64,000 bases of DNA. Source: Laccaria trichodermophora (Eukaryota > Basidiomycota > Agaricomycetes > Agaricales > Hydnangiaceae). The stretch's first letter is position 1, and each line of letters starts with the position of its first letter. Of the stretch, positions 43,440 to 54,359 are shown one piece after another. A program made the position numbers and the translations under genes. Where the stretch lies: assembly GCA_018417955.1 (NCBI GenBank), contig JACTVC010000040.1, forward strand, positions 124,001 through 188,000, read 5' to 3'. The notes under the pieces are model-generated. The model did not search any database, was not told the origin of the DNA, and saw nothing but the letters and a program-made list of their open reading frames with translations.

Positions 43440-43846
43440 TCAAGGTATTTGGCTCAAGTGTGGCGTGTCCAATGTCCGAGCCTTAAGTTGAACAGCGTCA
43501 AGCCTTGGCTCTAACGCTCTATCCGTTCGAAATCTTGTGGGTTGTTAATTTTGAAAGCTTTGGGCAATACCATGTAATGTAGTGTTTAAATATTAACTGC
43601 TTCTTTTGCTAGTTCACGCTTCCGCCGATAAGGGGAGTCCTCCAACTGAAGAACCACACACTGGCAGTATCCCTTCATATCGTCGGACTCAGTTCAATTT
43701 CTTGCTGCACTAGTCCACCAATCTTTCAATGGAACATTAATGCCGCTTCGGATCGCATACTAAATTATTGCAATTAGATCGTCTATTATTAACAGTTCGG
43801 AGGAATAGGACCCCAACAGCGCGATTCTGCCAACAGGGAGCGAACA
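43440..43846. other. 400 bp convergent intergenic region
   Basis: Lies between the stop codons of the coiled-coil gene and the BTB gene. No gene or repeat recognised. Confidence 0.5.
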
Positions 43847-44878
43847 TCACGACAAAGAGGGGGAACCCGGATTATCTAAATTTTCCAATTCATCCCAGCT
43901 GGGCAATTCGAAGTAAGACGGCAGGTCATTCCACAACTTCTCTTGGCCGGAATGAAAAAGCTTCTCCGCCGTATAAGCACAGAAACTACAAAGGCCAGAA
44001 GCGAACTCTGATCGATTCCATACGTCGAGGGCCAAAGAGATATTGGGGACGGGCATCCAGACTTTACGGATCAGCTGGTTTCGCGCCGCTGTGCACTCTG
44101 GTTTGGCAGAGCACCGCGGGCACGGGATGATCTTCTTATTGTACAACCAAGAGAAGGTATGCTTCCTGAGTGCGAAGGCAAGCTTTTCTCGTCCGATGAC
44201 GAGACACGCTTGCACGTCTGGTGAAAGTCGCGTTACACTTCCGTCTGAGTTCGGATGACCGTAGAAAATGTCCTTCTAGAGGTAGAGTGAGTCAGAGGGC
44301 TGGATCATATCGAGTCTTTGCTGACCAGTTTCTCGTACTTGATGCAGGTGTAGTACATTGCTGGAAGCACAGAGTGTAAGCCTATCTCATCGGCGAGGTT
44401 GATAAAGTCAAATTCTGATTCGGGATATGGATATATTTTTGTTCCCCAGATGTCCATCCAGTCGTCGAGATCTTGAGGGAACTCGTATCGAAGAAATCTC
44501 AAAGCCTCCTTTCGAATGCTATGACCGTGGTATTTGTCCCCTAGGCGAAGCATTGCTACAAGGGTACGAAAAGGCATAAGATCTGTTGATTTGCATGTTC
44601 TACGCCGTTTGAAGGTCAGGGAAATGCTGTTCGCTTCAAATCTAATGTGCAACTCACGGTAGATGGTCGTAGATCATGGTGAGCAGGCTCTCCCAATCCT
44701 TAGCTGAGTCGGAGAGATTGATGATTGCACATCCCTTCGATGATGATTGAGGAGAAGAAACAAGATCATTCAAAGTGGGAAAATGTTTCAAGATAACTGA
44801 TTTATGAACACAGAATTGAGTATCTTCAGCCTGGAGGATGATACTTCCGTCGTCAAACCAAATGCGCGAGCGCTTCAT
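43847..44878 (-). CDS. BTB/POZ domain protein
   Basis: Three exons (44878-44658, 44599-44326, 44275-43847) join in phase to 307 residues. The N-terminal 140 residues are a BTB fold of the Agaricomycete type: W-F-D-D-G-S-I-I-L, F-C-V-H-K-S-V-I-L-K-H-F, then A-K-D-W-E-S-L-L-T-M-I-Y-D and L-V-A-M-L-R-L-G-D-K-Y. A C-terminal region has P-C-P-R-C and C-S-F-C pairs that may bind zinc. Such proteins form a large lineage-specific family in mushrooms; most have no known role, and BTB domains commonly mediate dimerisation or Cullin-3 binding. It stands at the edge of a rearranged accessory stretch. Confidence 0.8.
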
Positions 44879-44950
44879 AGTTTTATCTTCACGGCCTGTT
44901 TGACAGGAGGGAAGAAACCGTTCATTCTTGACGACTCGAAATCACTGGAA

Positions 44951-45060
44951 TGTCTTGATCAACTTTCTGGAAAGGAGTTCACTTCAGTCCAACTTAGGAG
45001 AAAAGTAAACGATCGGAGGTGCATATAAAAACCAGCACTGATCATCAATGTATGTCCACC
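44951..45060. repeat. Direct repeat copy A (partner at 45947-46075)
   Basis: Shares 'tgtcttgatcaact', 'aaaggagttcac' and 'aaaaaccagcactgat' in the same order and orientation with 45947-46075. Identity by eye is high but with several differences, so the duplication is not recent. Confidence 0.65.
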
Positions 45061-45307
45061 ATAAAGGCGGCAATACACCATATCCTCATGGACAAAGGTG
45101 AGGCTGAAATGCGTCGCATTGTTGAGGTCATCACTGCCGAGTGCGCCCAACCTTCACTGTAGGGTGAGAAGGAGACGGCTTTTCAATACAGACACATTTT
45201 CTAATTGCTCCGCAGAATTCTTCTATGCTGTTCATAGCGGAGGGGCACGATACGTGAATCTTGAACTTGCCAAATTCCTTCATGTAACAATTGTTACGTT
45301 CAAATAT

Positions 45308-45946
45308 TTAATTTGATCTTTGCCTTTGGCGCCATGGTCGACGGAGGTTCGGGTCGGGAGTCTCTCCAGAGTTGAGTGTCGTAGTTCCAGCGGTCAATCG
45401 GTAGGGTATCAATCGCGTATTGCAAGGAGGAAGGAATGTGCTCGGGCAAGACCAATCCTGCCTTCGTAATGGAGTAGAAGCAGAGCTTGGTCCCAAAAGC
45501 GCTGGCGCCGTGTAAGACAGGCAGAGGACAAGTGTCTGTAATAAATTAGTTGGAGATACAAAAGGAGAGGGAGCAGGGCATCACCAATGAGGTCACCCAT
45601 GTGTTCGCGCAACTGAGCATCGGCAACTGAGCGCCTAGACCTGCTCGAAAACTCCCTCTCTAATTTGAGCTCTAGCACAAAGACAGATCTCAAACGTCAC
45701 GAGGTAGCCCGCGCCCTTAGCCGAGTCGATCTCTTGGAAGTTGGGGACGACCGTGAAGTCCGTGTTGACTGGGAACAGTGTGTTCAAGAGTTGCTGTAGG
45801 GTGCATGGAAAACATTCTCGAAGGCATCGTTTCCCGCTGTTTGAGCGATGAGGAACTGTCGTTGCACTTTCGCTGGCCACATGGCGGTCAGAAGCAAGGT
45901 GTTGACTTACATTAATGTAATTGTCGACATTTGTTTCTACGAGCAC
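45308..45946 (-). pseudogene. Decayed unrecognised gene fragment
   Basis: Minus-strand frames at 45946-45635 and 45693-45409 contain protein-like blocks (L-L-N-T-L-F-P-V-N-T-D-F-T-V-V-P-N-F, and a Leu-rich L-L-P-L-L-L-Y-L-Q). The frame changes and small introns or frameshifts break it. Its lower end carries a block repeated in inverted form at 46130-46235, where it begins a short plus-strand frame. Family unknown; possibly one of the fast-evolving gene families of Agaricomycetes. Confidence 0.35.
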
Positions 45947-46075
45947 TGTGGAGTGTCTTGATCAACTACCTGAAAAGGAGTTCACCCTACGTCCGGGCGA
46001 AAAGTAGACGATCAGGGATGCATGATAAAAACCAGCACTGATTGTCATAAAAAGATATACACGTCAGAGATAATA
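45947..46075. repeat. Direct repeat copy B (partner at 44951-45060)
   Basis: Same blocks in the same order as copy A, with a small insertion near the end. The two copies enclose about 890 bp of decayed coding-like sequence. Confidence 0.65.
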
Positions 46076-46129
46076 ATGTATGTCCCAAAACTATGAACGT
46101 AGCCTGATTCACCACCATGAAAGGTTCCA

Positions 46130-46235
46130 ATACAGCACACTCAACTCTGAAGAGACTCCCAACCCGGATCTCTGTCGACCCATGGCCTCCAAAACGGAGA
46201 CCGATGGCGAAGATAATCAGATCAATTCTTTCTTC
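46130..46235. repeat. Inverted repeat of 45310-45390
   Basis: 'cactcaactctgaagagactcccaacc' here (two blocks) corresponds to the reverse complement of 45345-45390, followed by similar sequence around an ATGG in both. This suggests two divergent copies of one gene's 5' region in opposite orientation. Confidence 0.55.
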
Positions 46236-46499
46236 CATGAACGTAACAAGCCCCAAGTATGACTCTGCTGAAAAGCAGTGTACTGGAACCTTGACTAAGT
46301 TAATGGATGTTCGAGCAGGGGAATTCTAAACATTGCTGTCGAAAAAATAAGTTTGAATAGTGTCGCGTGGGAGGGGAAGACATTGGCATGTTGCATAGAG
46401 AATCAGGTATGATATTGACCGGTTCTTGACACCATGGCGAGGTCGGGTTAAAGAAGAAAGAAACCAAAGCGCTAAAAGTCAACTTGCACAACACTGCGG

Positions 46500-46690
46500 G
46501 AAGAAAAGCGTTTAAAAATCAACGTTTTTGACGTTGGGGCCGTGTAAAACAATGTGTAAGACGTTGAAATGTCACTCGTTACTTTTCAACGTCGACGTTG
46601 ATACGTTGAAAATCAACGTGTATATTCTATTTCACACTGAAAATAAATGTCTTTAACATTATGCATTGAAAATCAGTTCTAAAAGGTTTG
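46500..46690. repeat. CAACGT/ACGTTG-rich border, left
   Basis: At least six copies of CAACGT or ACGTTG and near variants occur within about 150 bp. A similar cluster lies at 49141-49400. See the finding on this pair. Confidence 0.4.
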
Positions 46691-46740
46691 GGTGCTGTAG
46701 ATGCTCTCAGAATTGTAGCGAGAACCTTAAACCTGGCCGC

Positions 46741-47238
46741 TAGTCATCTTCCTTGACTTCCGAATCCACTTCAAACATGGCACTGGCAATTTCGGGGCTT
46801 CTGTCAATAATCCACCAGGCCTTGCGTGTAAGTATTCAACCTACAACAGCCTTGATACTCAAAAGGACCATTACAATAGGTGCCAGCGTTGTCGTGTAGC
46901 TGGCAAGTTCCTGGCACGCATCCCTTCCCTCTGTCTTGCACGGCGTCACAAGACCGAGGACCATTTTCTTTCCTCGAAACTCAAATTGCGTGGTCGCAAA
47001 GTTGACATACGAGGATCTTTTCGAGGCGCCCATATCCCGTGAATTTAACTACTGCGGTGTTACGGCCAGGACCTGTATACTCAAATGAATACTGGAGCAA
47101 AAAATCAGTTTCAAGTAGTTTCGTCGGCTGTGATGATGTAGAACACAACGTACTCTTATGAAACTTGTACAAACCTCGAGTTCCTTTGTGAGTTTTGAGA
47201 ACTTGAGGCCATTTTGGAACGAATGTCGTCTCCGCCAT
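46741..47238 (-). CDS. Unrecognised short protein, possibly frameshifted
   Basis: A frame starting with Met at 47238 (M-A-E-T-T-F-V-P-K-W-P) reaches F-E-Y-T-G-P-G-R-N-T-A-V-V-K-F-T-G. A second frame, one base out of register, continues with S-Y-V-N-F-A-T-T-Q-F-E-F-R-G-K-K and a hydrophobic segment near its end. A third piece near 46820-46741 (A-W-W-I-I-D-R-S) ends in an acidic tail. The order suggests one small beta-rich protein broken by frameshifts or missed introns. No family assigned. Confidence 0.3.
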
Positions 47239-47450
47239 TCAGAATTCTGAGCTTTCCCCATGCTGGCATTATTGAGGGAAGTTTGGACTTTATTTGCGTG
47301 GTCTGAGAGCCTGTGAGCTGGTGAATATAAGTTGCGATGCGTTGTCGAAGGTCGCCATCTGGTTGAAAGGACTGCGGACGGGGTCCTCAGTTGAGGTGCA
47401 GTGCACGAACAAACACACTTTGCAAACTCATGATTTCGTGATCTCGTCAC

Positions 47451-47990
47451 GTGGTCACTCCAACCCCTGACTTTCATTGTCAACCTCAATTTCTGGCGCT
47501 CTCATCCTCTCCCATCTCTCTTACTCATCGAAATGGCTCCATATCATGGCAATTACAAGAAGAAGAAAAGGGGGAAGATTTACGAAGCACAAGCAGAATA
47601 GAATTGGCAGAGGCGTCGAGCAAAATCAACCATGAGGTACGTCCGTTTCTTCGCTCTCAAATCGGTAGGATACTAAGTGGCAGGGGATTCAGAAGCATCC
47701 AAATACACGAAGGGTCACTTGAGAGAGGAATCTCATCAAGGAGCCTGCTGGTCATGCTGGCCATGACTGGAACCTTCAACATGCGATGGGCTTATCTGGC
47801 AAGATCGTCAGTATGCTTTGATCAGGGTGCGTACGATATAAATTTCAAATCTATGAGGTCTCATTTCTCGCATACTCGGTCTCAGGCAGTTGAATTAGCA
47901 AGGAAGCACGGTGCGTCTATGGTATGTGAATTTTTGATGTTTTTCGCTGCATATATGCGCTCATATTTTATCAGGCGCAAGGGAAAATGA
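47451..47990 (+). CDS. Unrecognised 179-codon frame
   Basis: Open frame with several in-frame Met codons. A different frame from ATG 47533 is Lys-rich (Y-K-K-K-K-R-G-K) and ends after 22 codons. The long frame is Arg/Ser-rich and has no domain I know. Downstream at 48050-48200 is an acidic Ser/Glu-rich coding-like piece in yet another frame. It may be a spliced gene whose introns I could not resolve, or captured fragments in a repeat. Confidence 0.25.
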   Translation: MVTPTPDFHCQPQFLALSSSPISLTHRNGSISWQLQEEEKGEDLRSTSRIELAEASSKINHEVRPFLRSQIGRILSGRGFRSIQIHEGSLERGISSRSLLVMLAMTGTFNMRWAYLARSSVCFDQGAYDINFKSMRSHFSHTRSQAVELARKHGASMVCEFLMFFAAYMRSYFIRRKGK

Positions 47991-48506
47991 AGTCGCTTGC
48001 CAGTTTCATAATGGCTGGCCGGCGCACGAACTAATTAAACAATACGTTACAGATCAGTTCAGTGCGCTTACATGCAAAGCGAAGCAGCTTTGGAAGAGCT
48101 ATACAGCAGTGGGAGGAGAGCAGTGGCAGTGAAGGGGGTCTCTCATCGTCAAGCGAAGAAGACAGCGGTGAGGAGGAGGTGGATGGGCCATCAGTCTGAA
48201 CGAGGAAGGTCAATCTGGTAAGTTTGGGCTAAGATGCGATACTTGTCTGCTGATCTCGTGGTGTAGATTTTATCACCTCAGCCCGTCGCCTCTAAGTTCT
48301 CAGAATCAGTCAGCAAGAACCGACATCTTTAGCAGTTCCGTGACAAAAAGGTCATATGTATGCGTGGTGCGCTTCCCACTTTTTTCACCTCTCGCACTGA
48401 AATTCAAGCCCATTTCGTTTGCAAGATCTTCAAGAGCCTAATTAAGATTTGGCCTGGTCGTCATTGAGGCGACTCTGCGTCAACATCTTCAACGGCCTTC
48501 AATACA

Positions 48507-48734
48507 ATGGACTTGGCCTCCTTTTCTAGATTCTTCCCTGTTCCTCAGGCTGTCGTCGCCTCAAACCTGATTTCACAAGATATGAAGATTTCACCCAAGC
48601 AGGCGCACACAACGATGATCGAGGGCGGGAGGGCTGGATTCTCAGTTTATGTGCATGAAGAGACCCACTACTTGACAGAGGAAGGGCCTCGCCAATCAAG
48701 TACAACATCCGCTCGCCGCCGCCGTTCGCAATGA
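48507..48734 (+). other. 75-codon open frame, no recognised family
   Basis: ATG-to-stop frame starting M-D-L-A-S-F-S-R-F-F and ending in an Arg-rich tail. No supporting feature besides being open; reported for completeness. Confidence 0.2.
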
Positions 48735-49140
48735 GTCGTCGTCATCATTTCGTCGATGACGAGTGGTGGCGGTATGAGAGGGCATCAAACCCCGAAATTT
48801 CGACGCGCTGATCTATCAAGCTTTTAGTAAAGCGGCAAGCCGATGCAGCGCGCACAGCGGAATTCCAGTGTCCATCATCAAGTCCAATGAGTCCTGCACC
48901 CCCATCGCCTGAACCTTTTGTAGTACGTGTTTCTCATGGCCTTCTCGTCAACATTAATTAACGACCCAAACAAGACTTCTCAGCGTGGTGAAGGCTGGCG
49001 CTGGCCGGGACGTATGACTCGGTCTCGGTCTCGTTCGATAACTTATTATCCTTTGCTCTCCTTCGTTGCTATACACCCTCCGGCTGTTGTTGCCCATCAG
49101 ATAGAAAGCTGTAGTACATTTTTTCGGATGCCTACCCTGT

Positions 49141-49400
49141 AAAAAAATTCAACGTGTAAAGTACCACTTCAATGCAGAACCCGTTTACATTCATTGTCGT
49201 TCAGGCTGAAAAGCAACGTGTCCGACTACGATACATACTGTGCACCATGAAAAGCAGTTTCTAAGACATTGTTCATCACTGCTGATGACATTGATCTTTC
49301 AACGTCAATACCGACGTGTACCATGTTACACACTGATTTTCATTGATATCTACACTGAGTAGCAACGGCTTCGACGATGATTTTTACGCTAATTACTTCC
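49141..49400. repeat. CAACGT/ACGTTG-rich border, right
   Basis: Contains several 'caacgt' and 'cgacgtgta' type motifs, similar in kind to 46500-46690; parts read in inverse orientation ('gaaaatcag' near 46665 and 'ctgattttc' near 49336). Confidence 0.4.
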
Positions 49401-50139
49401 CACAGTGACAATTCCCACGACTCGGCTAGTCACAGTGAGAAGGAGTTATAGGTCGATTGGTATATCTCGATCCGGATCGCCGATACCCGCAGGCTTCTTT
49501 TCGAAACCGTGACAGCCGGAGTTGCAGCCTCCCTTGAAGAATCACTACGAACTACTGCAAAATAATAATGTAATTATCGAGTTATTCGTCGAATGATAGG
49601 TCAACCAACCTAATTAACAATTGTGGTACTAATTCGTGTCCAGGTTTCGGACTTTGCCGACGTTTTGGAAGTCACACGTTTGGAGTCTGGACAAAATGGG
49701 ACAAATATAACTCTTCGTTTTCAACAATCTTGTTGCGATTCTCTTTCATCTTTGCGTGATAACTTTCATCCGGGTTCATGAAAGATGCAAACGCTGATAT
49801 TCGAGGTCTGTAGATACTCAACAGTATGTATGTTTTTAAAGGAACGTCGTCACTATGAGTGTCGCCACATCCACTGACTCAGAGAACAATTAAGCCAGTG
49901 CACGTTTTGGTGAGTTTCGACCTCACAAAATGCTAGCCGCACTTTTCGCACATGGTAAAGAGCCCTCCCCGCTGATGACCAGTCAGCCCGTGCCCGCTCA
50001 TCAATCGCTCAAGAAGGGTTATGTCTTTCACGGCGCCCTCATCCCAACCTCATCCAAGTTTTTGACCGAAGGAGGGCGGTTAGCATGTGACGAACCATAG
50101 TAGCGGTTCTGAGTCTCCCCATCTTGTAGGGGTGCTCAT
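49401..50139. other. 740 bp without a recognised gene
   Basis: No convincing frame on either strand. Sequence is of mixed composition, with no repeat I can name. Confidence 0.4.
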
Positions 50140-50708
50140 TCATTCGAGGAGGTGCAGATGACAACGGGCGATCCACGTCGTCGATGTCAACGTACGCAGG
50201 CGGACCCGTGAATCTTGGCGGGGACGAAACTCGAACGCGACGAAAGCCGAACGCCGAAGCAGCTGTACTTTGTCAGTACCACTACGGCCAAACATATAAA
50301 TACTGACGACGCGATGCTTGATACAGGTCTCCTCGGAATGAAACATCGCCTGCAAGCTGGCGGGCACCAACATTGAAGAACGCCGCATACTCCCCAAAAT
50401 ACCTAAAGAGGATCAGCGCTGGATCGACCATATCAGTCCCCCGACGGAAGTACTCAGGCAGTTTCTTCGCACTGGCCGGTTGGGTTTTTCCCAACAAGTT
50501 CTACAACGGAATCGAGGGCGGGCGAAACGACGAGCCATGCCCTGGACATTAGAAGGAAGCTCATCATATTGCACACATCAATGAGGCTTTCGCTTCGCAA
50601 TCGGCGTATTGTGTAGAGGAATTGAACACACCGATATAGAAAATTAATCCAAAGTAGGTCTTCTGCAGCTTTTCGACAACTTCTCATCGATTTGCATTGG
50701 CGGGTCAA
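50140..50708 (-). pseudogene. Possible decayed F-box-like protein
   Basis: Minus-strand frames at 50708-50454, 50497-50282 and 50397-50140 follow one another. The first contains I-R-R-L-R-S-E-S-L-I-D-V and then S-R-A-W-L-V-V-S-P-A-L-D-S. This loosely fits the 'L-P-x-E-I-L ... R-x-W ... P-x-L-W' pattern of Agaricomycete F-box proteins. The frame shifts at least twice without plausible introns. Weak call. Confidence 0.25.
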
Positions 50709-50939
50709 TTGCCATCTTGCATCCCCTTAAAATGAGTACGTCTATGGCTACCTCTGTGGTTCATGAACTGACGAGCTTGAAGCTGGTATTCGTCAAGTCG
50801 TGACAGGTCTCGCAGAGTTGAACTGCAGGGGTGAGAGGCTCCTTTGCACAAGCATGTGTATCAGGAGTGTAAATGGGAGCAGCTGGTATCTTCGTAAACG
50901 AAATTAATCGTTGAAGATGTTAACTGAGTATATTGGAGC

Positions 50940-51383
50940 ATGGTACAGAACGTAAGATTAAAATTGCGGTTCAAAATCTATGTCAGCGAAAAGTTGGTCT
51001 CCAGCAGAGAAGATAAAAGAAATCTCAGGAAGTTGATGATGTCAGTGAATCAGTACAAACGAGTACTGCGACACAAGTGGACTAAGAGGTGTCAAAGATT
51101 GAGGAAACAACACTCGTCATTGAAGAGGAAAATGGATGCCAGTGAAATGACTAACCTCGCCGCGCTGTGGGTTGTATACTCGAGCGCTGGAGTCGTCCTT
51201 GACGACAGCCCATCCAGAACAAATGAACCGAGCAAGAACAAGAGGCCGATTGATTTTGAACCATCAAGCACCGAGGTCGTTTGCGGAAACATCTTGTGTG
51301 GTGGATTTGAGTCATTTGACGGTGCGCAAAATGTCGAGACGGCTGAGGGCTTTGTTTTCGAGCCATCGCGCCTTGTCGTATGA
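50940..51383 (+). CDS. Unrecognised 147-residue basic protein
   Basis: ATG-to-stop frame. The N-terminal half is Lys/Arg-rich and helical (R-L-R-K-Q-H-S-S-L-K-R-K); the C-terminal half is Gly/Glu/Phe-rich. No domain, signal or membrane segment. Could be a small lineage-specific gene or a fragment. Confidence 0.3.
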   Translation: MVQNVRLKLRFKIYVSEKLVSSREDKRNLRKLMMSVNQYKRVLRHKWTKRCQRLRKQHSSLKRKMDASEMTNLAALWVVYSSAGVVLDDSPSRTNEPSKNKRPIDFEPSSTEVVCGNILCGGFESFDGAQNVETAEGFVFEPSRLVV

Positions 51384-52035
51384 TATCCATTCAGCTTTCA
51401 CACTGAGCTAGCAGGGGATTTGGATGTGAATTCTAACGCCCCACGGCTGTATGAACCAGCTTTAGGATTCTAGAGGTGTATGGCATCAACGCACGAAGAG
51501 AGAGATATAGACGAGGATAGACGCACTCGATAGTATCCTAGATCCCACAAGACGTCCCATCGAGCCACGATAACTTCCTGCGGGTTGACGGAGAGGGCGG
51601 AGATGGTTGCGCTGGCACGACATATTCAATGGTGAGTGAGTATACGTTGAGGACGTGTGAACCGTGTTTGGTTTGGATGCAAGGAAACAAACAAACAATA
51701 TGGTAAAAATTAATGTATTCTTAGTTGATTCTTAGTTTCTATAAGTCCTTAGCTAGGTGCTACTTCTGCGACTTCTACAGAGGAGGCTGCAACTCCGGCT
51801 ACCGCGGTTGCAAAAAGAAGGCAGGAGGTATCGGCGATTCGGATCGAGATATACCAATCGACTCATCACTGAGTGAGAAGATTTTCCCTCCAACTTCAAC
51901 GTTCAACCGTTACTCCGTCAGTTTCGTATATTCCAATGAAATGAAATTTTGATCGCGAGCATTTTCTCCATGTCCCTCATAATAGGAAGGTATGAAATTA
52001 CAAAAAAAAATGCAACGCGATAATAATGACAACAC
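51384..52035. other. 650 bp without a recognised gene
   Basis: Short frames only. The right end is the 3' region of the secreted-protein gene. Confidence 0.4.
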
Positions 52036-53946
52036 TCAGATCCCGGTGAATGGTTCAACTCTGCGGATACATTTAGGCAGAGGGAGAACGGGCTCTTCAT
52101 CGTCATCAGCGCTCTGAAGCTGTGCCTTCACCCTGGACTGACCAACGTCAGGGCGAGGAGGACGCGGCCCATGCCCAGATCCGGGAATGAACGGCCATGT
52201 TGGGAGATAACATATCTCTTCATACCCACAAGCCGGTCTGCACTTCACCCACACGCTCCAATCCAACCAGGTCATCAGGCCTTCCGTGCGTTCTTGCCAC
52301 CGGCGAACGGCGTTGATGATTTTTACGGGTTCGAACTTGAGTGCTGGCACTGACGACAGTGATGCAGGCGAAATGGTATCGAGGCCTAGTTCGACCCCTC
52401 CAGCCCATATTCCCACTACAACGCGGCAGATCTCCTTCGACACTTCTTGCACGGAACGTAGGATTAACGATTCGGATCTGGTCATCCTCGTCAATATACT
52501 GGGGGTGGACGAGATGTAGCGTGTATGTGTGGTAGCGCAATGTTCGTATACCGGCAACGCCCACGAGTGATTGGTGAAATCCGAGTTGGGCACAGAGGTG
52601 TGAAGAATGTACGGTACGACCATGCTCCTCAAGTGATTTTGAACTCTCTTCGCCTGTTCTACTGTGGTTGTGGAGTTCAAAAGGTATTGCAGAATTTCCA
52701 AACGTTCGGCGTATCGATCTACGACAACGCGAATCAAGGTTGACCAATCGATGCCACTTCCAGTGTGTCCGATTTGTTTGAAAACCTCCCGAATTTTTGT
52801 CTGGAAAGCCTTGGAATCAACGACACTAAGCCCTTGCAAACGATGTTTCCACCGCTCCTGGCCAGATCTCGCAGCTGCAAGGCTGGGAAAGAGGTCTGTG
52901 TCATAGAATGAGATCAAGCCGTTGAGGTCGAAGTTGATGCGTGTCTCTCCAGGATATGTATCGTGCCATACCCCTGCTTCAATAACTCGATATAGGAGGA
53001 TGCTGAGAACACCATCATCGGGAGGGGGCAAGCTTGGCACAGGCTCGAAGCTTGGTTTCCGACCAGGTGGCTTCGGGGGAGGAAAATTCATGCCTGGGTT
53101 CAGGTTGAGAAAGGAGACAATCTCAACAGCCCTTGTAAAATCGCAGAGCATAATCTCACTAGGAGTTTTGCTTGGTTAGTAAGAATAACAATTCAAGGAG
53201 ATGTAACTCACAAGTCCATTTCCATTCTTCCAAATCGAACCTCTGAGTTAGTCGCAATAGCGCAACAAAAAAAAAGGCAACCGACCTCACAAACCCATCC
53301 AGTCCAAACTCCCGGCCCCATTCGCAAAGTTGGTTGATTCTTTTCCTTTCACTGAAAGTCCAATCTGGCTTGACTTCTCCCCAAACTACGATATCCTGAG
53401 TGTCCATGGAACCACCATACATCTTCGCAGCGCTGCTTCCATCGAAGTAGAGCACTTTGAGAGGACGTGTCACAACTAGTGTCAAATGCCAGCAACCGGA
53501 TGACGACCCATCGTTCGTGGGTGGGCTCCGGCAGAAAAGATACGAGTGCTCCGGGTCTGTGGCAGTCCATTCTGGTACTGCAGGTACTTCGTGTTTGTCA
53601 GTGCCATGATAAAGAAGAGTACCAACGGGAACAGTCCCCGGTACAACGCTGTGTCCTAAAGATTGAAAGAAACGTCAGTCGTCACTTCATAAGCGTTTGA
53701 ATGCGAATGAATACCATTTCGATAGCGTGTGTTCGTCCAGTGCTGCGATAACGAAGCAACGGTGTCGAATATAAGATGACTCGTCGAGTTCAGATTTGGG
53801 GTCACATTAAAATCCCATAGCGCCGGCGTCGCAGATTTGAGAAAATGCGAAGAAAGTGGTGGCGTTAGCGGTATTTGAGCACCGTTGACAGTGGTAAGAG
53901 CTGCGCACAACAAGACCGCCAATTTACTCCAGGGAACGAGACCCAT
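52036..53946 (-). CDS. Conserved fungal secreted protein of unknown function
   Basis: Four exons (53946-53715, 53655-53286, 53226-53212, 53158-52036) join in phase to 579 residues. The third exon is only 15 nt. A signal peptide occupies about residues 1-22 (M-G-L-V-P-W-S-K-L then L-L-C-A-A-L). Conserved blocks include L-Y-H-G-T-D, D-P-E-H-S-Y-L-F-C, G-C-W-H-L-T-L-V-V-T-R-P-L-K-V-L-Y-F-D-G-S-S-A-A-K, M-D-T-Q-D and F-G-L-D-G-F-V-R-M-E-M-D-F-E. I recall near-identical blocks in uncharacterised secreted proteins of many Agaricomycetes. The Y-H-G and D-P-E-H blocks are strikingly invariant and might be catalytic, but no enzyme class is known to me. A C-terminal region of about 350 residues is helical. 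Confidence 0.75.
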
Positions 53947-54359
53947 GGAGCGCTCGCGCTTTCTCTGAGTGGGTGATCTTGATAGAGATATGTAGTATCA
54001 TCGTGTCCATGCGCAGTTCTGTTTTTCACCATGTTATGCCATCAGGAACAAAAAGCCCCGAATTTGGAAGAGTGTCCGTTCAATGTCCGCCTCATAGCTT
54101 CAGCCTTCGAGCGCGATGGTTAGCGTGGGAGAGCCTCAGGTGATACTCCAGTCGCAAGAAGAGCGGATCGACGAAGGAGTGACCATCGACGATAGAGAGT
54201 TAGTCGGGTAATGTCGAGGCTCAGCGTCGAAAGCCACGATGTAAGCATACCTGCATTCATCGAACCTCCGTAGTTGGGATAACAATTATTTGATGTTTCT
54301 AAGAGTACATACAATAATATATTTACAGTAAATCAGGTGGAAGTTCATCTTTTCGATAT
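53947..54359. other. 410 bp, promoter of secreted-protein gene and 3' region of dioxygenase-like gene
   Basis: No gene seen. The neighbouring genes are both on the minus strand. Confidence 0.4.

Noticed and set aside
46820..46845. 24-nt intron joining the last pieces of the 46.7-47.2 kb gene
   Set aside because: Too short for a credible spliceosomal intron; frameshift or wrong model is more likely.
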